The notes below the pieces were generated by a model. That model searched no databases, was not told the origin of the DNA, and was given only the letters and a program-made list of their open reading frames with translations. From contig DUEX01000018.1 in NCBI GenBank assembly GCA_011170325.1, positions 1-34,112 of the forward strand: DNA of 34,112 nucleotides. Reading direction: 5' to 3'. Below are positions 21,501-28,440 of this stretch, one piece after another (position 1 is the first letter of the stretch; each line of letters begins with the position of its first letter). This DNA comes from Dehalococcoidia bacterium (GTDB lineage Bacteria; Chloroflexota; Dehalococcoidia; GIF9; UBA5629). The translations under genes and the position numbers were made by a program.

Positions 21501-21911
21501 TCAGTTCAATCTTTTAAGGACAATCTGATTATTTCGGTTATCAAAATGCACGTCAAAAAGTGTAAAGAAATCAACCCTGCCAAGAAGGAAAGGAGTTCTA
21601 TTGGATTCAGTGAATAAACATCTTATCTCAAACTCCTCACTTTCAATTTTCAGCTTTACCTGCCCCTTGTAAGCGGGCATCCCTTGTCCTGTGATACCGT
21701 GTATATAAGTATCAGGTGGGGGCAGAATTTGAACGCCAACCAAATTAGCCATATATCGTGGAAGCATGGTGCAATCTGCCCCAGGGTCTAGGATAAATTC
21801 AAAGGGCTGGTAGCCTATGGTGTTAAGCCAAACCTCAACTATCAGCCCCGGATAACCAACTTCGCCAAATATTGTGCTTGCTTTTGGATATGGTATTTTA
21901 ATAGACGGCAA
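21501..21911 (-). CDS. retropepsin-like aspartic protease family protein
   Basis: 136 residues. The active-site loop FILDPGADCTMLP (about 39-51) and the downstream VQILPPPDTYIHGITGQGMP, with ILLGRVDFF-like FLLGRVDFF near the end, give a bacterial retropepsin fold that would act as a homodimer. The usual D-[ST]-G-A is D-P-G-A here; the Ser/Thr that helps hold the dimer is replaced by Pro, so activity is uncertain. It overlaps the upstream gene's end by 14 bases (translational coupling). Located inside the transposon. Confidence 0.75.
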   Translation of the reverse strand: MPSIKIPYPKASTIFGEVGYPGLIVEVWLNTIGYQPFEFILDPGADCTMLPRYMANLVGVQILPPPDTYIHGITGQGMPAYKGQVKLKIESEEFEIRCLFTESNRTPFLLGRVDFFTLFDVHFDNRNNQIVLKRLN

Positions 21912-22092
21912 TCATCCCCTCAGGAATGGTATGTTTAATGACTAACTTTTTGTTGCCTAATAACTCCCTGACCTTCGGTTTGTTTGCCAATGTCTCAAAA
22001 CTTCTTGCGGTAGCGATTGTTTTACCGTCATAACACGCCGCAAAACCACTGCCCTGTACCCTATCGAACTCCTCTTTAACCTTTTTTTTCAT
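21898..22092 (-). CDS. DUF5678-like small protein coupled to the protease
   Basis: 64 residues, MKKKVKEEFDRVQGSGFAAC then YDGKTIATARSFETLANKPKV, IKHTIPEGMIAVY. The YDGKxIATARSFETL pattern fits DUF5678-like proteins that often precede retropepsin-type genes in such genomes. Perhaps a substrate, chaperone or inhibitor. Its stop overlaps the protease start by 14 bases. GGAGGGC lies about 10 bases upstream of the ATG. Confidence 0.6.
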   Translation of the reverse strand: MKKKVKEEFDRVQGSGFAACYDGKTIATARSFETLANKPKVRELLGNKKLVIKHTIPEGMIAVY

Positions 22093-22208
22093 CGACCCTT
22101 GCCCTCCATCCTTATTTTATTTCCATCTTTAAGGCAAATGCAAATATAAATAATATATTTGAAGTCAGTAACGCCTAATGCCAATCATAAGCTCCACAGA
22201 TTCTTTTA

Positions 22209-22475
22209 TCAACCTTTGATAGACATCCATCTGGCGTGGGCTGCCCTTTTGGCTATTTCTTTACGTTGTTCTGGTGTTAACTTCTTGGCACGGGCTGGGC
22301 CACCCCTTTTCCCCCCAAGTTGGCCAAGAGCAACAGCATGTATATTCTTCTCGTTAACTTGCTTTTCTTGTTTTCCAGTTAACGATATGTCCTCTTTGGT
22401 AGCCCCTTCCACAATACGAGCTGCCAATATATTTATATCTTTGGGGGCTTCCTCCTTGCTTGAACGCTTAGGCAT
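22209..22475 (-). CDS. small basic protein with AKR-type motif
   Basis: 88 residues. The C-terminal half GKRGGPARAKKLTPEQRKEI then AKRAAHARWMSIKG is rich in Ala, Arg and Lys and resembles the DNA-binding tails or helical caps seen in small mobile-element and histone-H1-like proteins. No catalytic motif. ATG at 22475 lies 6 bases below a TATAAT box, so it may be leaderless. Cargo gene of the transposon, role unknown. Confidence 0.6.
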   Translation of the reverse strand: MPKRSSKEEAPKDINILAARIVEGATKEDISLTGKQEKQVNEKNIHAVALGQLGGKRGGPARAKKLTPEQRKEIAKRAAHARWMSIKG

Positions 22476-22481
22476 GTTTCA

Positions 22482-22510
22482 ATTATACTACGCCAACTTA
22501 CGCGATACAA
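22482..22510 (-). promoter_or_regulatory. Promoter of the small basic protein gene
   Basis: Minus strand TTGTAT (22505-22510), 17-base spacer, TATAAT (22482-22487). Just upstream, TAGTACTTTAGTACTA at 22521-22536 is a perfect inverted repeat with a 2-base centre, a possible operator or transcription-factor site. Confidence 0.7.
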
Positions 22511-22583
22511 TAGTATTATATAGTACTTTAGTACTATTTCATGCCTTCCATCTGTTGCTTTTCCCTATCTCTATATAAAATAT

Positions 22584-22844
22584 CTACCTAAATTTGGAGC
22601 GCAAGGAAAGCCAATCAACACATATGTCACCATTTGGCAATTCGTGAAATGCAAGATTAACCACATCTACAAATAGTGCCCAAATTTTATATCCACCCTC
22701 AACGAGGTTAAAATCAACTTTATTTTGATTGCGATATTTATCTTGTTTCAATAAAGAAATAGCAGCAGATACGCTCTGTTGGTCGGTTTTGCTAAATGAA
22801 GCTAGCTCATCTGTAGCAGACTCGCTGAGCCCAACTCTCGCCAT
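22584..22844 (-). CDS. RelE/ParE-like toxin
   Basis: 86 residues: VGLSESATDELASFSKTDQQ, SVSAAISLLKQDKYRNQNKV, KIWALFVDVVNLAFHELPNG, DICVDWLSLRSKFR. Basic and beta-rich with a predicted helix-beta arrangement of RelE/ParE-type toxins, which cleave mRNA or poison gyrase. It starts 2 bases after the antitoxin stop, in the antitoxin-first order of most such systems. The family call is from general layout, not a diagnostic residue. Confidence 0.65.
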   Translation of the reverse strand: MARVGLSESATDELASFSKTDQQSVSAAISLLKQDKYRNQNKVDFNLVEGGYKIWALFVDVVNLAFHELPNGDICVDWLSLRSKFR

Positions 22845-22846
22845 GC

Positions 22847-23020
22847 CTATTTAATGCCGAGTTCCTTCTTAACGTCTTCCCAATCACGCATTCTACCAGC
22901 TTTATAATCAGCAACACCACGCTTAATGCCTTCCATAAACTTGGCATCCGATTTTAGGCTTTCTACCAGTTCATTGCTAGAAGATATTTTTAACTGCTCC
23001 TTGAATCCTATAGCTCCCAT
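22847..23020 (-). CDS. small antitoxin-like protein
   Basis: 57 residues, MGAIGFKEQLKISSSNELVE then SLKSDAKFMEGIKRGVADYK and AGRMRDWEDVKKELGIK. The C-terminal GxxDYKAGRMRDWEDVKKEL stretch resembles Phd/RelB-type toxin-neutralising tails. ATG at 23020 follows GGAGGC by 5 bases. It is too small for a DNA-binding domain plus tail of the larger antitoxins, but the palindrome near 23104 could be its operator. Confidence 0.65.
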   Translation of the reverse strand: MGAIGFKEQLKISSSNELVESLKSDAKFMEGIKRGVADYKAGRMRDWEDVKKELGIK

Positions 23021-23084
23021 AATTGCCTCCTTTTTCCTGTGACCTTAATTCAAAAGGTTGCACATTTTAGAACATACTTTGCCT

Positions 23085-23120
23085 AAAGTATCTTCGATAT
23101 ATCGATTGTCAATGACAATC
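23085..23120 (-). promoter_or_regulatory. Toxin-antitoxin promoter with overlapping palindrome
   Basis: Minus strand TTGACA (23107-23112), 16-base spacer and TACTTT (23085-23090). The 17-base palindrome GATTGTCAATGACAATC (23104-23120) overlaps the -35 box, and CGATATATCG sits next to it. The layout fits autorepression by the antitoxin-toxin complex. Confidence 0.6.
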
Positions 23121-23212
23121 AACTGTTTAACATAAGTTATACCCGTTTGTCAATAGGTTTAACCCCAAATCAGGACTAAATTCTCACTTTATGTCCAAAC
23201 TGACCCACTACC

Positions 23213-23220
23213 TACTGTCC
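23213..23220. repeat. Target site duplication, right copy
   Basis: TACTGTCC directly after the right terminal repeat; identical to 20527-20534. Confidence 0.9.
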
Positions 23221-23396
23221 AAGCCTAAACGCCAGAGGACACGCTCAGGCTGAATTAACAGAATTCTCCTTCCCTGTGTTGGAGCAGGCAGGTCATAACC
23301 GATGTGAGGAATTTCCAACGGAAATTGGGGGCATGGGTAGTTTAGTACTAGCGGAATACGATTTAGAACGCAGACTTTCCCAGCTATTTAGTTGTC
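23221..23396. other. Intergenic region past the transposon
   Basis: No gene. Before insertion this sequence adjoined the promoter H block. GGCAGGTCATAACCGATGTG at about 23288 weakly resembles 24552-24575. Confidence 0.35.
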
Positions 23397-24395
23397 CTAC
23401 CCGTCTATGTCCTGGCGCAGTTCGTCTGTGAATGTTATCGATTGCTTTGCTTTCTGAGCTAGAGCAGGTTCTTTTGATAATTTAATGGCCCTGTTGTAAT
23501 CAGCAATAGCCAGGTCCCACTCCTCTTTATCTGCTGAGGAGTTAGCTGGATTCTCGGGGGATGAAGCGTAACTAGGATCGAGCTCGATTACCTTATCATA
23601 GTCTGCAATGACCGAGTCCCACAGCGCTATCTTGCTGCAAGCCCAATCTCTATCGAAGCTATTGAAAGGATACTCGGCCAGCGTAGGGTCTGCCGCAATT
23701 GCTTTGTCATAATCGGCAATGGCTATGTCCCATAGCGCCTTCTTGAGATGGGCAAAACCCTGGTTACAATAGGCCTCGGCCGGATCAGGGTCTTGCTCAA
23801 CCGCCTTGGCCAGGTCAGGGACAGCTGCGAGCTCCCACTGCGCTTGTTTGACGTAAAACCAGCCCGGACCTGTATAGGCGGTGGCCAGGTCTACATGGCT
23901 CTCGAAGAACCGAAACAGGTAATTGTAAGACTCCAGCTGCCATTGCGCTTTGTTGGCATAAGCCCAAGCACGAGCGTTATATGCTTTAGACAGACCGGCG
24001 TCGAGTTCGATGGCCTTGCTATAATCGGATATGGCTATGTCATATGCCCCGTTGGCCACATGTGCCCAGCCTCGGTAATAGTATGCCCACGTGTATTGAG
24101 GATCCAGCTCGATGGCTTTGGAGTAATCGGATACGGCCCTATGATACTGACCGTTACTAAAGTAGTAGGCCCTGCCACGAGCCAAGTAGGCTTCAGCCAG
24201 ACTGGGGTCTAACTCGATGGCTCTGGTGTACTCATCGATGGCTTCATCATAAAGGCCCTGATTGTAGTACGCATTGCCCTGTTGAATATGCTCCGCTGGT
24301 TGTTCCACTACGGGCTCCACCTCTGAAGCAGTGCAGGCTACAGACAGCAGCAGGATTGTGCAAACAACCAGGATGATACTGAATATATTTCTCAC
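23397..24395 (-). CDS. TPR repeat lipoprotein
   Basis: 332 residues. A lipoprotein signal (MRNIFSIILVVCTILLLSVA, lipobox SVAC) is followed by about eight tetratricopeptide units, e.g. GNAYYNQGLYDEAIDEYTRA, YYYRGWAHVANGAYDIAISD and GFAHLKKALWDIAIADYDKA, each ending in an IELDP-type helix. The fourth (SYNYLFRFFESHVDLATAYT) and seventh are degenerate. TPR proteins scaffold protein complexes; this one would sit on the outer face of the cytoplasmic membrane. Promoter K lies just upstream. Partner unknown. Confidence 0.88.
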   Translation of the reverse strand: MRNIFSIILVVCTILLLSVACTASEVEPVVEQPAEHIQQGNAYYNQGLYDEAIDEYTRAIELDPSLAEAYLARGRAYYFSNGQYHRAVSDYSKAIELDPQYTWAYYYRGWAHVANGAYDIAISDYSKAIELDAGLSKAYNARAWAYANKAQWQLESYNYLFRFFESHVDLATAYTGPGWFYVKQAQWELAAVPDLAKAVEQDPDPAEAYCNQGFAHLKKALWDIAIADYDKAIAADPTLAEYPFNSFDRDWACSKIALWDSVIADYDKVIELDPSYASSPENPANSSADKEEWDLAIADYNRAIKLSKEPALAQKAKQSITFTDELRQDIDG

Positions 24396-24435
24396 GCTTT
24401 TTGTCCCCTTGACCTATTGATGGAACAATCCACCT

Positions 24436-24460
24436 ATTATACAACCAACCAGGATAAATG
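24436..24460 (-). promoter_or_regulatory. Class-1-type promoter K for TPR lipoprotein
   Basis: Minus strand TTTATCCTGGTTGGTTGTATAATAG; TATAAT at 24436-24441, about 40 bases before the ATG. It shares only the GGTTG-TATAAT part with the others, so it is a weaker member of the class. Confidence 0.45.
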
Positions 24461-25037
24461 AGAAACCATTGTCCACTGGAGACAGAGGCTATATGGCCTT
24501 CGATTCATTGCCCCATTTCGTACTGGTTCCCAGAATTATCTCCTTGTGGGGGGTGGTAGGTTACAAGGTGGGTGGGAGATTTCTAACGAGGATTTGAGGT
24601 GAATCTAAAGGTTCGAAGATTGGTATCACAGGGAGACGGCTTATTCTTGGTTTTGGTTCTTCCCTTCCTCTCTAAGAAGAACATCCAATATTTCGGACCT
24701 TGAGGTTGGTAGGCTAATATTCCTCAGCAAAGTCTGGAGCCACGGACGCCTATCGATTAAACGTTGGGTGTCGTTGTGCCAGCGGAGATGACTGACAGCA
24801 AGTACATAAGATATGTCACAAAGTTGAGCGGATAGGCGTGAAAAGCAGTAGCTTGAGACGCCTGTGAGTGATAAAAGGGATATGAAAGCACACAATATGT
24901 ATTCCAAAGCTAGAACAGAGAATATGACCTTGGCTAAGAGACTGGCTACTAAGGCTGGGGTTGTCCCTTAATTCCTAAGGAAGCTACTCGGCGAAGAGTT
25001 TAACAGGACCGGCTAAACTCCAGTCGAAGGCAGTCGA
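24461..25037. other. Intergenic region of 577 bases
   Basis: No gene is well supported. A minus-strand frame 24641-24907 (88 codons, TTG start) has an N-terminal hydrophobic stretch but no ribosome site and unremarkable composition, so it is listed here as doubtful. The left part has GGTAGGTTACAAGGTGGGTG, loosely similar to 23288. No promoter convincing. Confidence 0.3.
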
Positions 25038-25670
25038 CTACTCATTAAGTCTAAAGACTGGATAACGGTCGGTGGTTAACATGAAGGCGTATACAGTTAC
25101 TCTTAGAGACCACCGTAAAACACCAACTACGAAGTCAAACAGAGACCTCGGGTAATTGCCGGTAAATAGGATGGCGAACCAGGCAATTATTGCAGCCACC
25201 CAGGCACCGATGCCGAGGAAGCACAGGACAATGTAGTGGGGGATGGCCATTATCCATTTTACCAGCGGCAGCCAGCGGTTGAGTTCCTCTTTGGCATTCG
25301 GGTACGGGATGTCAATATGGACTGCCTGCTCTTCGTCAGTTGAAGGATATTCATCTCTCAGTAGCATCACATAGGTTGAAACGCGGGTGCTGAACTTGGT
25401 TATGGCCAGATTCCAGTCGAACCACCACCTGGGATACTTTTGCCGGAAGAGGAGCATTAATACGGTCGGTAGAACGACAAGTCCACCCATAGCGTATTGA
25501 TAGTTCTCCCCGCCCGCCTCCCAGGCGTATGTAGCGCCGATAACTAAGCCCAAGATAATACCGATTGGAATTACCATGAAAGCCCTAAAAAAGGTGGTCA
25601 GCCTGTTTAACTTTCTATCGGGGTAGTCAACGAAGAGTCTCATCGGATATGCGGTCGGAGTTTCCGCCAT
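25038..25670 (-). CDS. DUF4389-type membrane protein
   Basis: 210 residues, two similar halves. The first has RKLNRLTTFFRAFMVIPIGI and a second span; the second has LNRWLPLVKWIMAIPHYIVL and IAWFAILFTGNYPRSLFDFV, the typical DUF4389 signature (LxxxxRxxxAIPH, ILFTGxYPRxxFDF). About four spans in all. Function unknown. ATG at 25670 follows AAGGAGG. It is followed by no gene in the same unit; the PRC-barrel gene lies upstream on the same strand. Confidence 0.85.
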   Translation of the reverse strand: MAETPTAYPMRLFVDYPDRKLNRLTTFFRAFMVIPIGIILGLVIGATYAWEAGGENYQYAMGGLVVLPTVLMLLFRQKYPRWWFDWNLAITKFSTRVSTYVMLLRDEYPSTDEEQAVHIDIPYPNAKEELNRWLPLVKWIMAIPHYIVLCFLGIGAWVAAIIAWFAILFTGNYPRSLFDFVVGVLRWSLRVTVYAFMLTTDRYPVFRLNE

Positions 25671-25726
25671 GATACAACCTCCTTCTTGTGATTATCTATT
25701 TTGCTTGATGTCGGTTCTTGTCCAGG

Positions 25727-25954
25727 CTACTCTACCCTTTTCCTTAGTTCGTCCGCTCCGGTCCTCAGAATTACTTTATCGCCAATTGTTACTATTTCAT
25801 CCACCTTAATGTTATATTTCTTAGTCAACCCTGACTTCAGTATAACATGATTGATGACTGCATGCAGCATATCGACATCGAGATCAGCCACCTTCCCTAT
25901 CTTGTCGCCGTGTACATCCAGGACTTCCTTACCGAGTAGCTCCTTAACATTCAT
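25727..25954 (-). CDS. PRC-barrel domain protein
   Basis: 75 residues from ATG 25954. MNVKELLGKEVLDVHGDKIG then KVADLDVDMLHAVINHVIL and LTKKYNIKVDEIVTIGDKVI give a single PRC-barrel fold (GKxVxDxxGxKIGKVxDL). Such domains bind proteins or RNA and occur in RimM-like and photosynthetic H-subunit families; short stand-alone copies are of unknown role. GGGAGG lies 7 bases upstream. Promoter B is about 65 bases upstream. Could form an operon with the DUF4389 gene 56 bases on. Confidence 0.85.
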   Translation of the reverse strand: MNVKELLGKEVLDVHGDKIGKVADLDVDMLHAVINHVILKSGLTKKYNIKVDEIVTIGDKVILRTGADELRKRVE

Positions 25955-26016
25955 TTGAACCTCCCTCACATAGTAGGTGAATCTGTCAGTATGGGTCTTC
26001 TATTCGACGACCACTG

Positions 26017-26060
26017 CCCCAATTATACACCCAGCCAAGGCGAAACAGAATACCCCCTCG
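26017..26060 (-). promoter_or_regulatory. Class-1 promoter repeat B
   Basis: Minus strand GGGGGTATTCTGTTTCGCCT then TGGCTGGGTGTATAATTGG; TATAAT at 26022-26027. Faces the PRC-barrel gene. Confidence 0.75.
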
Positions 26061-26092
26061 GCTCCTTAAAGCTTCTGCCCACCACGATGGTT

Positions 26093-26440
26093 TCACTGGT
26101 TGTGGTAGTCCGGCATCCACACCAATTCACCGGTATCCTCGTAGAAATACCAAAAGCGGTCATATACTGAGTTTATTGGGCAGGTCTTAGTTACGCCCCA
26201 TATTCCATCCCCAAGATATTCAGCGGTAAAAATTGGTTCGGCCTCCTCATACAGAGGGGGAGAGGCACGACATCAGCCAGAGGTGTTCTCAGAGATTATC
26301 CGTACTCGGCAATCAGGACTGAAGCTCTTGGCTACAATTATTACCTCGTCAGCCATATAATGAGGCACGTCCCTCACTAGAATATAAGCCCCGAGTAAAA
26401 GTAAAGGGATAATAAAGGCGAGCAGGCATATACGCTTCAT
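26093..26440 (-). pseudogene. secreted-protein gene interrupted by an in-frame UGA
   Basis: From ATG 26440: MKRICLLAFIIPLLLLGAYI (signal-like), then LVRDVPHYMADEVIIVAKSF and SPDCRVRIISENTSG, then TGA (26273-26275). The same frame continues CRASPPLYEEAEPIFTAEYL, GDGIWGVTKTCPINSVYDRF and WYFYEDTGELVWMPDYHNQ to a stop at 26093. Sequence on both sides is coding-like in one frame with no shift, so a single base change probably broke the gene. If TGA is a sequencing error the gene would be intact. UGA recoding is possible only with strong evidence, which is lacking. Confidence 0.7.
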
Positions 26441-26481
26441 CACAACCTCGCATTCACCTCAATCGTAACCGAGTGCTTACC

Positions 26482-26532
26482 CTGATTGTACTCCTAGCCA
26501 GAATGACAGGAGATACTCCCTATGTCCCTTTT
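26482..26532 (-). promoter_or_regulatory. Class-1 promoter repeat J
   Basis: Minus strand AAGGGACATAGGGAGTATCT then CTGGCTAGGAGTACAATCAGG; -10 TACAAT at 26485-26490. It faces the UGA-interrupted gene, showing that this once had a working promoter. Confidence 0.6.
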
Positions 26533-26723
26533 GAGTGAGGCTCAGAGTAAATAATAACCTGGTTCAGATTTCTTGTAGCTAAAGAGGCCCTACACAGGGC
26601 TTTGTCGTGGCTTTGAGGCCCTCTCCAGAGTTTTGCTGTGACTCCGTCAGACTAAGTAACATCTGAAGGGTGTCAGGTTACCTCTCGGTATGTTAACCTC
26701 ACTTCCGGGCGCCACATCATTTG

Positions 26724-27380
26724 TCAACGCCAGTGCTGTTCTGCCCAATCATTAGGTTCACTAAGGCAATCTACTGTTAGTCTCCCTTCAAAAGGATTTG
26801 GGGCTTCATCCACTCTCACCCGGATGTGCAGAGAATACTTGCCCTCTGCCATCCCCCTGACCTTGACTGCGGTATAATGGTATGAGCCCTTGGGACATCT
26901 TAGCTGGCGTGCGTATTCTCGGTGAAAATCTCCGTTCCAATCAATGTACTCCTCGCTGCCATATTCCTGAAAAATCCTTTTCTTGAAGGCACGCTCCATT
27001 CCCAGTATTTCGGGCTTACTTTGATAGTTGCCTTCGAATCTTACTCTGTAGCCTCTCAAAGTTTGAGTTTGGGTCATTTCCCAACATATATGTAGCTCCC
27101 GTTCCAAACCAACTGGTATAGCAATATATTTACCTAATGATATTGACTCTTCATCTTTTTGCTTAAAACCCTCAATCTCACGTTGAGGCTTCGCTGGCAA
27201 GAGGAACTGCAAACGTTTCACTCTGGCTTTACGGTAAACCTCGCCACGTATTTGCTTGGAAGTCAGCAGGGTTTGCCAGCCCACGATTCCCAAAGTTAGT
27301 ATAGCAACCAGCAGAAGTATGGTCGTCAGTATATCTACGATATTCAGACCTACGAAGTCTATGAGCTCAGTAAAATCCAT
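26724..27380 (-). CDS. single-span membrane protein, hypothetical
   Basis: 218 residues. MDFTELIDFVGLNIVDI then an N-terminal span (about 13-35), a basic linker (QIRGEVYRKARVKRLQFLLP) and a soluble domain of beta-type sequence rich in Trp and Tyr (IHIRVRVDEAPNPFEGRLTV near the end). The layout is similar to the 28441-29004 gene but no family is recognised. Promoter C lies about 50 bases upstream. Likely faces the cytoplasm or outside with its large domain. Confidence 0.6.
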   Translation of the reverse strand: MDFTELIDFVGLNIVDILTTILLLVAILTLGIVGWQTLLTSKQIRGEVYRKARVKRLQFLLPAKPQREIEGFKQKDEESISLGKYIAIPVGLERELHICWEMTQTQTLRGYRVRFEGNYQSKPEILGMERAFKKRIFQEYGSEEYIDWNGDFHREYARQLRCPKGSYHYTAVKVRGMAEGKYSLHIRVRVDEAPNPFEGRLTVDCLSEPNDWAEQHWR

Positions 27381-27427
27381 CGTAACTCCCCCCCTTTCCG
27401 AATCCGCCTAGCTGGACTAAGCTTGCT

Positions 27428-27475
27428 CCGATTATACATCTAGCTAAAGCAAAATAGAATAGCTATCGTGTCCTC
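27428..27475 (-). promoter_or_regulatory. Class-1 promoter repeat C
   Basis: Minus strand TAGCTATTCTATTTTGCTTT then AGCTAGATGTATAATCGG; TATAAT at 27431-27436. Faces the 26724-27380 gene. Confidence 0.75.
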
Positions 27476-27568
27476 CCTTTTTGAAGACAAGATGAAGTGG
27501 ATATGCTGGCTCATGTGTTGCCGAAGTCAAGAAGGCTCTGCTCTACGGAAAATATTAGAACCTTGCCT

Positions 27569-28381
27569 TCACTTTCCTTTGAAGGTCGGTTCTCTCTTTT
27601 CCAAAAATGAGTTGACCCCCTCTTTGAAGTCCTCAGTGTTCATAAGGACGCTATTGGCATAAATCTCGTAGTTCAAGTGAGATGCCAGGTCAGGTTCTAT
27701 GAGTCCTTGGTGCAAGGCTTTCTTGGCTAGCCTGACAGCTATGGGGGGGTTCTTAGCCATCTTTGTGGCTAAGTCCTTCGTCGCCTTCATCAGGTCTGTA
27801 TGTGGGACTACTCTGTCGGCTATGCCGATTCTCTCTGCCTCTTTGGCATCAATGGTATCGCCGCTGAAGACTACGATGGAGGCATGTCCTAGTCCTACCA
27901 AGCGAGGCAGAAAGTAGGTGGCGCCGCAGTCAGGGATAAGTCCCCTTCGTAGAAATGACATGTTGAAGCGAGCCTCCTCGGAGGCTATTCTCATATCGCA
28001 GGCTAAAGCTAAAGCAAAGCCTGCCCCAGCAGCTACCCCGTTTACCGCTGCGATAACAGGCTTGCCCAAGTTTGCAATCTTCAACATTACCGCCACAACG
28101 GTGGGCTTACCCGAGACTATACGGCCCGTGACCGTCTCCATCCAAGGAGTCTTCCCGGTAAGGGACAGCTCTTGGCGTACATCTGCTCCAGAAGAAAAGC
28201 CTTTGCCGGCGCCAGTTATAATCAGCACCTTAACAGCGTCATCCCCGTCCACTTCTTCCAATGCAGCCACCCCCTCGGTCTGCATCTCTGCATTCCAGGC
28301 ATTCAAAGTTTCAGGACGATTCAGTGTTAGGACAGCTATCCCGTCTTCTTTTTCTAGGATTACTGTTTTGTAAGACATCAC
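27569..28381 (-). CDS. enoyl-CoA hydratase/isomerase family protein, copy 1
   Basis: 270 residues of the crotonase fold: ITGAGKGFSSGADVRQE (first oxyanion loop), VNGVAAGAGFALALACDMRI (second), and GLIPDCGATYFLPRLVG. The hydratase Glu pair is not both visible; Asp in GLIPD-C-G suggests a PaaG-like isomerase rather than a strict hydratase. It acts on CoA thioesters in fatty or aromatic acid breakdown. ATG at 28381 follows AAGGAGG. Downstream of the 28441-29004 gene by 59 bases, so possibly part of the same transcript. Confidence 0.88.
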   Translation of the reverse strand: MMSYKTVILEKEDGIAVLTLNRPETLNAWNAEMQTEGVAALEEVDGDDAVKVLIITGAGKGFSSGADVRQELSLTGKTPWMETVTGRIVSGKPTVVAVMLKIANLGKPVIAAVNGVAAGAGFALALACDMRIASEEARFNMSFLRRGLIPDCGATYFLPRLVGLGHASIVVFSGDTIDAKEAERIGIADRVVPHTDLMKATKDLATKMAKNPPIAVRLAKKALHQGLIEPDLASHLNYEIYANSVLMNTEDFKEGVNSFLEKREPTFKGK

Positions 28382-28440
28382 TGCCTCCTTGAAAGAATTA
28401 ATTTAGCAGCACACATTGGCTCTGCTTTTCTGTAACTGAA

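Larger units (their letters stand above)
20535..23212 (-). mobile_element. IS1-family-like transposon with passenger genes
   Basis: A 2678-bp element. Terminal inverted repeats are GGTAGTGGGTCAATTT (left, 20535-20550) and GGTAGTGGGTCAGTTT (right, reverse complement of 23197-23212), 15 of 16 matching. They are bounded by an 8-bp direct repeat TACTGTCC (20527-20534 and 23213-23220), the size expected for IS1-type insertion. Contents, all on the minus strand: transposase, retropepsin-like protease, small partner, basic protein and a toxin-antitoxin pair. The perfect target duplication suggests a relatively recent insertion. The passengers make it longer than the usual single-gene IS1 element (about 0.8-1 kb). 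Confidence 0.9.

Noticed and set aside
24641-24907. Minus-strand frame of 88 codons
   Set aside because: TTG start, no ribosome site or recognisable motif; too weak to annotate as a gene.
26273-26275. Selenocysteine at the in-frame UGA
   Set aside because: No selenoprotein family or SECIS-like hairpin recognised directly downstream; a nonsense change or read error is simpler.
27918-28373. Long plus-strand frame opposite enoyl-CoA hydratase copy 1
   Set aside because: Antisense shadow; the minus strand has the clear crotonase motifs.
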